Assembly (NCBI GenBank): GCA_900555165.1
Contig: USKE01000134.1
Location: 1 to 6,271, forward strand
Reading direction: 5' to 3'
Length of the DNA: 6,271 nucleotides
Source: an uncultured Porphyromonadaceae bacterium
Lineage (GTDB): Bacteria > Bacteroidota > Bacteroidia > Bacteroidales > Muribaculaceae
Shown: positions 1-5,632 of the stretch, piece by piece
Position numbering within the stretch: position 1 is the stretch's first letter
How the letters are laid out: each line of letters starts with the position of its first letter
Notes under the pieces: model-generated
Told to the model about the DNA's origin: nothing
Seen by the model: the letters and a program-made list of their open reading frames with translations, nothing else
The model's database searches: none
Position numbers and translations under genes: made by a program

Positions 1-795
1 ATCATGATGACCCCGGCGGGTGCCCGGGGCACCCCCGCCGTCAGGATCGCGCACGAACGCCACCACCGAGAGATTGGCGGTGTTCCAGGTCTCTTTCTCG
101 GTGGCGCGCACCTCGACGGTATAGTCGAGGGTAGTGTGCACGTGCGAGCGCAGGCTCACGGCATCACCTTCCACGGCTGTGGCCGAGGCGCGGTACACGT
201 GGTTGTGCTCGTAGTCGGCTATGGTGCCGAGCTCCTTGTCGAGCTGACGCGCTATGATATGGTCTTCGGTAATCCAGACATAGAGCCGGCCTGCCAGGTC
301 GGCCGCCGGCATGAGGGTGCCGGTTATCGATATTGTGGCCGGGTCGCCGGGCGCGATTTCAGCCGAAAGCTCCATGCCGAGGGTTGTTTCGCGTGCAGCC
401 TCGGCGCGGATGGCGTCGCTCCACTCGTCGAAGTTCATGGCACCGCCGCGACCGTTCACCACCCCCTTGGGCCATTCGTCTATGCCGTAGCGGTTGTTGA
501 AGGTGTCGCCTTCGGGCTGCATGAGCCCCGGGCGCCGTGCCGTGCACGAGATGCCGAAATCACCGGCGTGTATGCTCACCGGTATCAGCGCGTCGCCGTA
601 CTGTGAGAGCAGTGTCTCGATCTCTTTGTGGGCCGAGGGGCAGTTGGGGCAGTTCTGTCCGGTAAATTCTTCGAGCAGAACTGCGCGCTGCGGAGCCACG
701 CTGTCGATGGGTATGAAACGCTCGTCCTCGCTGATGTCCGAGCAGGATGCCAGGGCGACGGCGGCTATGACGGGGAGAAAGATTCTTTTCATCAT
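1..795 (-). CDS. Omp28-type thioredoxin-like outer-membrane lipoprotein (3' end missing)
   Basis: The frame stays open from the ATG at 795 to base 1, giving 265 residues with no stop, so the C-terminus lies outside the window. The N-terminus has a lipoprotein signal with lipobox LASC (Cys18), followed by an acidic stretch (SDISEDE) of the kind that favours surface display in Bacteroidota. Residues 39-53 (AVLLEEFTGQNCPNC) carry a thioredoxin-like CxxC, Cys49-Pro-Asn-Cys52. The segment around 103-115 (YGIDEWPKGVVNG) matches the cis-proline region usual in this fold. This arrangement is typical of Omp28-related outer membrane proteins, and the length is close to what I recall for complete members (about 280 residues). 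The rest (about 140-250) looks like a beta-sandwich. An ATG immediately downstream (792) is an alternative start. It lies 44 bp after the DUF6029-type gene with no clear promoter between, so it is probably cotranscribed. Its exact role is unknown; the family call is fairly secure. The last 12 residues are odd (see findings). Confidence 0.85.
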   Translation of the reverse strand, partial: MMKRIFLPVIAAVALASCSDISEDERFIPIDSVAPQRAVLLEEFTGQNCPNCPSAHKEIETLLSQYGDALIPVSIHAGDFGISCTARRPGLMQPEGDTFNNRYGIDEWPKGVVNGRGGAMNFDEWSDAIRAEAARETTLGMELSAEIAPGDPATISITGTLMPAADLAGRLYVWITEDHIIARQLDKELGTIADYEHNHVYRASATAVEGDAVSLRSHVHTTLDYTVEVRATEKETWNTANLSVVAFVRDPDGGGAPGTRRGHHD

Positions 796-839
796 GATTC
801 TTGGAGTATTCTGTTTAGAATGTTCAGGTGCGTGCATGC

Positions 840-2507
840 TCAGAAAGTATAGGCGTATGACACCTGGAAACCGTGTGTGGGGGGCACGCGGCGGCAGACA
901 CCGCCCGCGCAGCTGATTCCTTCGCGTGTGCGGCCGTAGCTGGCCATGAGGCGGTTCGAGCGGTAATTGCCTGTTATAGCGAAATTGTAATAGTGCGTGC
1001 CGGTGTCGCCGCAGTTCCACATGTCACTTGCTGTGAGCATTATGTACGGTGCGATCGACAGCTCAAGCAGGCCGTAGAGCCAGTCTTTCTGGTCCTGGCA
1101 GGTGTGCAGGTACTGAAGTTCGTTGCGCAGGGTGAAACGGTTGTCGATTTTCCATTTCGTGTCAACGACGAAGATGTTGGTGTTGATGCGGCCGCCTTTG
1201 TGCTCGATTACCTGCTTGTTGTACATCTGGTTCATGTACATGAAATTCTGGGTCACGCTTGCCGACCATTTCTTCTCTACCTGCAGGTTTACGTCGTGGT
1301 AGTATGCCTCGCCCATGCCGAAGAATGTTGTCTTCGAGCCGTCGGTGCCGATGATTGTGCTGCCGGTTATCGGCTGAGGATATTTGTGGTCGAGGCCGCG
1401 GATGTAGCTGAAATTCAGCTTGACCTTGGTGCCGTAGCGACCTCCGAGGGGGGTGCGGCGTTTGAAGTTGTAGGCGAAAGTGCCCTGGAAGGCCCACTCG
1501 CCCGGAGCGGCCTGTGTGGCGTAGGGGTAAAGCGCCGGCAGGGCGTATGTGTGCAGATAGGCGAAGGCTGGCATGTTGTTTATGAAACATGACGTGCCCG
1601 ACATCATGCGCTGGCTGCGGAAGGCCATGTTCTCGCTGCGTTTGGCCTGCAGCAGGGCGCTGATGCCCGATTTCGACCATGAGGCGCTGAGCATCACGGC
1701 TGTGCCTTTGCCGTAGGTGTAGTCGTTGTCATACGACGGATCCTGCCCTTTCCAGGCGAACTCGCCCATGACATCGAAATTGCCTTTGTGCAGGTGCGAG
1801 CGCAGGTCGAAGGCGCTGACGCATTTGGGCACGTTCAGGCGGTAGTCGACCCCCGAGATGGTCTGGCCCGGGGTCGATTCATGTTTCAGCACGTATGACG
1901 CGCCGAAGTTCCAGATCAGGTTGTGTTTCTGAAGACGGGGGAAGAGCTGTTCGAGCGAGAATTCGGCGTCGGCGCCATATACCTGCGACGATTTCTTCCA
2001 GTCCCAGTAATGACGCTGGAGGCCGCCAAGAGCCGTAAGCCTCACGCCGGGGATGGCGTTCACGCGCAGGCGGCCGCCTCGCAGCGAGTTGTCGATACCC
2101 AGGGCGCGTTCCTCGTATGTGCGCAGTATGAAACCGCTGCCGAACTGCTCATAGAAGTCGCCGGCGGTAAGCTCGAAACCTTTGTAACGCCCCTTGGCAT
2201 AGATATGTGGCACACCCCACCCTTTGAAATCCTTTTCATAGCCCGGCAGCGGCCACTTCATGAACTCGAGCCGTGCGCCGGCGTCGACGTAACGACTGAT
2301 CATGTTGAGGTCGGCGTAGGTGTTGAACAGTATGTCGTGGTCATACGTGCCGGTGTTTATGGCCTTGTCCTCCTGGGGGAAGAGCACGTCGGCCTGCACG
2401 CTTCCGTGGAAACTGACACCGTTGTCACCTCCGATATTGAACGCCGAGGCCGCCAGCGGCATAGCCGCAAGCGCCAGTGCTGTGTATCGTGCCAGGCTTT
2501 TCATCAT
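840..2507 (-). CDS. DUF6029-type outer-membrane beta-barrel protein
   Basis: This encodes 555 residues. The first 22 form a signal peptide (basic MMKSLARY, hydrophobic core, cleavage after ASA). The mature protein is rich in alternating, aromatic beta-strands and ends in Phe (HGFQVSYAYTF), the usual last strand of an outer-membrane barrel. I recognise the conserved signature of the Bacteroidota DUF6029 family from memory: ARLEFMKWPLPGYEKDF near 78-94, GDFYEQFGSGFILRTYEER near 116-134, GIDNSLRGGR near 137-146, and a C-terminal CAGGVCR at 533-539. The molecular function is not established; a porin-like or substrate-specific barrel role is inferred. It has six cysteines (229, 307, 470, 499, 533, 538), many for an outer-membrane barrel. 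Its ATG overlaps the stop of the TlpA-like gene in an ATGA, so translation is probably coupled. The next codon is also ATG, so the start could be 2504. Expected location: outer membrane. Confidence 0.88.
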   Translation of the reverse strand: MMKSLARYTALALAAMPLAASAFNIGGDNGVSFHGSVQADVLFPQEDKAINTGTYDHDILFNTYADLNMISRYVDAGARLEFMKWPLPGYEKDFKGWGVPHIYAKGRYKGFELTAGDFYEQFGSGFILRTYEERALGIDNSLRGGRLRVNAIPGVRLTALGGLQRHYWDWKKSSQVYGADAEFSLEQLFPRLQKHNLIWNFGASYVLKHESTPGQTISGVDYRLNVPKCVSAFDLRSHLHKGNFDVMGEFAWKGQDPSYDNDYTYGKGTAVMLSASWSKSGISALLQAKRSENMAFRSQRMMSGTSCFINNMPAFAYLHTYALPALYPYATQAAPGEWAFQGTFAYNFKRRTPLGGRYGTKVKLNFSYIRGLDHKYPQPITGSTIIGTDGSKTTFFGMGEAYYHDVNLQVEKKWSASVTQNFMYMNQMYNKQVIEHKGGRINTNIFVVDTKWKIDNRFTLRNELQYLHTCQDQKDWLYGLLELSIAPYIMLTASDMWNCGDTGTHYYNFAITGNYRSNRLMASYGRTREGISCAGGVCRRVPPTHGFQVSYAYTF

Positions 2508-3001
2508 TTCTGGTTGCGGATATTGCGGATGGTTGCTATGATTTCGGTCTCTGAGCCGTCGGTGTAGCCCGAGTGCGACATGCGCACGTTGCCGTCGCCG
2601 TCAAGTACCAGCACGTGGGGCACGGTCTGCAGGCCCAGGGCTTTGAAGAACTCGCTGTTGGGGTCGAGCAGAACCTCGTATTCCCACCCCTCGGCATCGA
2701 CCAGCGGCTTTACCTTCGACGAGTTCTGGGCGTCGTCGATGCTTACGATATACATTTTCACGCCGGTCTCGTCCTGCCAGTCGGGATAGAGGTCGGCTAT
2801 GGCCTTCAGCTCGCGCATGCAGGGCTTGCACCAGGTGGCGAAGAAACTGATCACGACGGGGTTGCCGTCGTTAGAGATTTCCGAGACGTTCACGGCCTGC
2901 CCGCGCGTGTCTTTCAGCACGATTGAAGGCAGTTGGGCCGATGCTTTTGCGGAGCCCAGCAGGGCGAGAAACCCGATGAGGATGTAGACCAGACGGTTCA
3001 T
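2504..3001 (-). CDS. TlpA-like thiol-disulfide oxidoreductase
   Basis: This encodes 165 residues with an N-terminal signal sequence (MNRLVYILIGFLALLGSAKASA, about 22 residues); no lipobox Cys is present, so it is a periplasmic or N-terminally anchored protein. The remainder is a compact thioredoxin fold. VVISFFATWCKPC at 49-61 contains the active site Cys58-Lys-Pro-Cys61, and TVPH at 127-129 provides the cis-proline (Pro128). The order PSIVLKDTRGQAVNVSE, then the WCxPC strand, then the FFKALGLQTVPHVLVLDGDG segment is that of the TlpA/ResA/AhpC-TSA-like group. Members exchange dithiol/disulfide in extracytoplasmic proteins, often as reductants; the substrate here is not shown. It heads a tight cluster with the barrel gene (4-nt overlap) and the Omp28-type gene, so those are natural candidate clients. 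Upstream is a 101-bp gap holding an inverted repeat. The region just before the ATG is AT-rich (TAATAAACAT) with no Shine-Dalgarno, normal for Bacteroidota. Confidence 0.9.
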   Translation of the reverse strand: MNRLVYILIGFLALLGSAKASAQLPSIVLKDTRGQAVNVSEISNDGNPVVISFFATWCKPCMRELKAIADLYPDWQDETGVKMYIVSIDDAQNSSKVKPLVDAEGWEYEVLLDPNSEFFKALGLQTVPHVLVLDGDGNVRMSHSGYTDGSETEIIATIRNIRNQK

Positions 3002-3024
3002 AAGCGATGGATGTTTATTAACGC

Positions 3025-3083
3025 CTGATATTCCACTCGTTGCAAAAAGTCCTGTGTGAGCCTTGCAACGGGCGGAATATCAG
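3025..3083. repeat. 59-bp intergenic inverted repeat, possible terminator or attenuator
   Basis: The arms are 3025-3045 and 3063-3083. The outer 10 bp (CTGATATTCC / GGAATATCAG) and inner 8 bp (CGTTGCAA / TTGCAACG) match perfectly, separated by 3 positions that pair only partly (ACT against GGC). The loop is 17 nt (3046-3062). It sits 19 nt after the stop of the propeller-protein gene and 23 nt before the TlpA-like ATG. The likeliest role is a transcription terminator or attenuator between these genes, although neither side has a clear T-run. A dispersed repeat or protein-binding site is also possible. The palindrome is certain; its function is not. Confidence 0.6.
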
Positions 3084-3102
3084 ATGTATTGTTAGGAATA
3101 TG

Positions 3103-4818
3103 TTATTTTGCTACCTTTACAGAGGCGGCGGTGCCGTCGGCGTATGTCACATTCACGATGTAGACACCGTCGGCGAGGTCGCCGCAAGCTACGGTCTGTG
3201 CGGTTGCATTCTTCACGCAACGGCCTGCGACATCATAGATGGCGACAGCCTTGACATCGGCGCCGAGCACGAGGTTGCCATCGGCATCGAATGCAGCGGC
3301 GTTTTTGTCGGCGAAAGTTTCGCTGATGGCCACGCCTACGCCCAGGTCGAACAGGTAACTCACCGGCTCGAACGTCTGGTTCCAGGCGTCGAATGTCCAT
3401 GATATTATGTAACGCAGGTCAGGTGTAGCGTGGGGCAGACCGGTCACAATGAAATCCTTCGTGACAACCTGCTCGGTCTCGTAATCGAAACTCTCGATCT
3501 GATGGTTCATGTTGACTTCAACCCATTCCTTGACAGGGTCGCCTTTCGAGCACAGGAAGTCATAAAGACTGGTCACCGAGCCGTTCCGAAGCATGTAACC
3601 ATTGTAACAGCCGGTTTCGGGATCGGTTTCTGTAGCCAGCCAGTATCCGCCGGCATATCCGGTGATGCCCATGCTCTTGTCTTCGTATTTTGTAATCTGG
3701 CCGCTGGCTATGTCATAAGTCCAGGGATGATAGACCTGAACGGGCATCCATGCCATGGGGTCTGAGTCGTCTTCCGTGACGTTGGTTGCGGCAAATGCCG
3801 AACCGTCAGAAGCCAGGGCGTTCTGGTTCGACTCGAATGTGGGCGAGCTGGAGGCAACAGCCCAGTAGGCGTCATCAAATGCCGACCAGCGCTCTGACCA
3901 TTCGGCGTGTGCGGTCTGCCATTCGGCCAATGCCTGCTCAAGCTCTGCTTTGGCTGCTTCCGAGAGGTAGTCGTTCTCGTCGGGATAGTCACCCTGGAAA
4001 CCTCCTGTCTGCCAGTCGGCGACAGCCTGGTCGAAGGCGGCTTTCTGCTCGTCGGTCATGAAGTCTTTGGCCTCGGGCTGTTTCGGGCCTTCCCCGGGAT
4101 TTTCCGGAACGACGATATGATCGGGATTGAACAGGTCGGCAAAGGGGAGCGAGTACGACCATGTGCCATCGGTTGCCTCTTTGTAGAGGATGGGGTATAG
4201 CACGAATCCGCGGCTGTCGGTTACCTGGCCAAGCACCGTATGGCCGTCGTCGCTGATATGCGTGGCTGTGACATACTGGGGTGCGGTGCCGAAAAGGTCG
4301 AGATCAGGATGGGGGAGCATCACGTATTCTCCGAACGAGCCGTCTGACTGGCGGTTCCAGATTACGGGCACGCACATGGTGACATCATCGTATGTCATCT
4401 CGCGCAGCCCGAGGTTGCCGCAGATGCGGCTGCCGTCGGGCGTCACGGCATTGGCGGCGCTGTTCACGCCGTTGGTATCGCCGATGTGGAGTGCTTTCCA
4501 CTCGGTGCCGTCGAAATAGCTGGCGTCGCCGTTCATGTCTTGGCTGCACATCATCAGGCCGTCGTTGCTGAGCGCGTTGCCCGAACCGAGGCAGTACATG
4601 GAGTTGCCGTTGTCATCGGGCGTGAAAGTGATTTCGGCGCCGGTCTCAAGGTTGATGTACACAACCATTCCGTAGCAGTCGCTGGCGGCGAACTTGCCGT
4701 TGGGCGAGATGGCCGACAGCACATAGCCGTCATACGATTTCGGTGTTTGCGGTTCGGCGGCTGTCGCGTTTGCGGCGAGCACCGGAACCATCAGCAGGGG
4801 GAGTAAAGATTTTTTCAT
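3103..4818 (-). CDS. Secreted HAF-like beta-propeller protein with T9SS-type C-terminal tail
   Basis: This encodes 571 residues from ATG 4818. The codon just before it is TTG (4821), which could add one residue; ATG is preferred. Residues 1-21 form a signal peptide (MKKSLLPLLMVPVLAANATAA). Five short motifs of the form A-I/V/L-S/T-x-D/N-G-x(3-4)-G/S recur near 34-46, 81-92, 122-134, 185-197 and 333-344 (e.g. ANAVTPDGSRICG, ATHISDDGHTVLG). They resemble the HAF or WD40-like strands of extracellular beta-propellers. A charged helical insert (about 250-320) interrupts the motifs and contains a duplicated helix. The last 50 residues (AVAIYDVAGRCVKN ... DLADGVYIVNV ... SVKVAK) match the Por-secretion-like C-terminal sorting domain, which implies export by type IX secretion or attachment at the surface if the genome encodes that system. 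No catalytic motif is visible. It stands alone behind its own promoter (4891-4920). Function unknown; carbohydrate, protein or surface binding is possible. Confidence 0.85.
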   Translation of the reverse strand: MKKSLLPLLMVPVLAANATAAEPQTPKSYDGYVLSAISPNGKFAASDCYGMVVYINLETGAEITFTPDDNGNSMYCLGSGNALSNDGLMMCSQDMNGDASYFDGTEWKALHIGDTNGVNSAANAVTPDGSRICGNLGLREMTYDDVTMCVPVIWNRQSDGSFGEYVMLPHPDLDLFGTAPQYVTATHISDDGHTVLGQVTDSRGFVLYPILYKEATDGTWSYSLPFADLFNPDHIVVPENPGEGPKQPEAKDFMTDEQKAAFDQAVADWQTGGFQGDYPDENDYLSEAAKAELEQALAEWQTAHAEWSERWSAFDDAYWAVASSSPTFESNQNALASDGSAFAATNVTEDDSDPMAWMPVQVYHPWTYDIASGQITKYEDKSMGITGYAGGYWLATETDPETGCYNGYMLRNGSVTSLYDFLCSKGDPVKEWVEVNMNHQIESFDYETEQVVTKDFIVTGLPHATPDLRYIISWTFDAWNQTFEPVSYLFDLGVGVAISETFADKNAAAFDADGNLVLGADVKAVAIYDVAGRCVKNATAQTVACGDLADGVYIVNVTYADGTAASVKVAK

Positions 4819-4890
4819 CAAATGTGATTAACGATTAGATTTATGAAATATAAGAGTCTGTTATTGGCTGTGATGATTGTCATGTCGGTG

Positions 4891-4920
4891 CAAAAGTAGC
4901 TAAATTATTTTTACTTCAAC
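4891..4920 (-). promoter_or_regulatory. Bacteroidota sigma-type promoter for the propeller-protein gene
   Basis: Read on the minus strand, TACTTTTG (4898-4891) is an exact match to the Bacteroidota -7 element TAnnTTTG. An upstream GTTG (4920-4917) fits the -33 TTTG element with one mismatch, at an 18-nt spacing, slightly below the usual 19-21. The sequence between is AT-rich. Transcription would start near 4884, leaving a leader of about 65 nt before ATG 4818. Confidence 0.7.
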
Positions 4921-5083
4921 GGGATTGGAAACGAAATTTTCAGGTTTTAACATTTGAATTAAGACCAACAGGTGTTTAATTGCGATGAATGTGACGATTA
5001 TATGTAAAATATGCGATTTTGAGATACTCTACTCTGTTATTCATCGTTTTATGCTGTATTCCATTTGCATAACGCATATATGC

Positions 5084-5119
5084 GGCAAAGCCGCATCCCT
5101 CCCGGGGTGCGGCTTTGCC
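5084..5119 (-). terminator. Stem-loop terminator after the clpB-lipoprotein unit
   Basis: Arms of 16 nt (5084-5099 and 5104-5119; GGCAAAGCCGCA core against TGCGGCTTTGCC) enclose a 4-nt loop, with one non-Watson-Crick position (5096/5107). It starts 16 nt beyond the stop of the small lipoprotein gene. It lacks a T-run on the minus strand, so it may be Rho-assisted or act as a 3' stabiliser. It is next to a perfect 12-bp palindrome CGCATATATGCG (5073-5084), sharing one base. Confidence 0.7.
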
Positions 5120-5135
5120 ATGAGTAACGATGCGG

Positions 5136-5594
5136 TTATTTCTTCTTGATGTTTCCGGGGAGATTCACTGTGGCCGGGGCATCGGGGAGATCGTCGGCCG
5201 AGGGCACGATTTTCACTACATAGTCGAAATAGCCCACGCAGAGCGGATAGTCAACCACATAGACCGGCATTTCGGCCTGGAGAAGATGATTGCCCACAGG
5301 CTGCGCGGTGGTGGGAATCTCGAAGGTGTAAGGAACCGTGACGGCCTGCCCTGCCAGGTAATGATCCCAATAGAAAGTGATGACGCCGAGCTGCCCTTCC
5401 TTGTCGGTGTGGTTGTCGAGCGACACCTCCAGCACCAGAGGTGTGCCCTGTACTACATAGATTACGCCGTCTTTGTATACGCCGCCCTCTATCGAGGTGT
5501 TGATTGATACGTCGGGCACCTTGTCGTCATCGTCGCATGACGCGGTGACCAGCGCCAGCGGAAGCAGCAGTAACAGATAAAGTAACTTTTTCAT
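5136..5594 (-). CDS. Small lipoprotein of unknown function, probably surface-exposed
   Basis: This encodes 152 residues. MKKLLYLLLLLPLALVTASC is a clear lipoprotein signal with acylated Cys20. The lipobox (TASC) is slightly atypical, but Cys is followed directly by DDDDK, matching the acidic lipoprotein export signal that sends Bacteroidota lipoproteins to the cell surface. The mature part is predicted all-beta with short alternating strands (DGVIYVVQGTPLVLEVSLDN, ITFYWDHYLAG, LLQAEMPVYVVDY, FDYVVKIV) and resembles an Ig-like or transthyretin-like sandwich. It ends in a lysine tail (NIKKK). I recognise no named family and propose no enzymatic function. The start is supported by the signal peptide and a weak purine patch (AGGGA) just upstream. 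It follows clpB by 38 bp with no terminator or obvious promoter between, so read-through from clpB is likely, and a stem-loop lies just after its stop. Confidence 0.82.
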   Translation of the reverse strand: MKKLLYLLLLLPLALVTASCDDDDKVPDVSINTSIEGGVYKDGVIYVVQGTPLVLEVSLDNHTDKEGQLGVITFYWDHYLAGQAVTVPYTFEIPTTAQPVGNHLLQAEMPVYVVDYPLCVGYFDYVVKIVPSADDLPDAPATVNLPGNIKKK

Positions 5595-5632
5595 ATCCCT
5601 ATAAGATTTCTAAATAAATGTGTGTATCGGGG

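Larger units (their letters stand above)
4822..5135. other. AT-rich intergenic region
   Basis: This 314-bp gap is much more AT-rich than the flanking genes. From high to low coordinates it holds the stem-loop after the small lipoprotein gene (5084-5119), about 160 bp of AT-rich sequence in which I see no gene or RNA, a Bacteroidota-type promoter (4891-4920), and a leader of roughly 65 nt before the propeller-protein ATG. No open frame of useful length with a plausible start was seen, and no riboswitch or tRNA fold was recognised. Confidence 0.7.

Noticed and set aside
4..606. 200-codon plus-strand open frame antisense to the Omp28-type gene
   Set aside because: Its His/Gly/Val/Arg-rich composition fits a reverse-frame shadow, and the minus-strand frame has a lipobox, CxxC and cis-proline region.
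1..798. ATCATGAT at 1-8 and again at 791-798 as possible direct repeats flanking an inserted gene
   Set aside because: It is only 8 bp and self-palindromic; at 791-798 it arises from the ATG ATG start. There is no transposase or other insertion sign.
802..825. Small inverted repeat (ATTCT/AGAAT) before the Omp28-type start as a regulatory hairpin
   Set aside because: Only a 5-bp AT-rich stem, readily expected by chance.
873..1592. Long open frame of 239 codons on the plus strand inside the barrel gene
   Set aside because: It is fully antisense to a well-supported gene, has no signal or recognisable motif, and its low-complexity Val/Ala/Cys-rich content is typical of a reverse frame in GC-rich coding DNA.
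3000..3045. Promoter for the TlpA-like gene (TTTG about 22 nt before TAATAAAC)
   Set aside because: The -7 match is poor and the start would leave almost no leader; the evidence is too weak to annotate.
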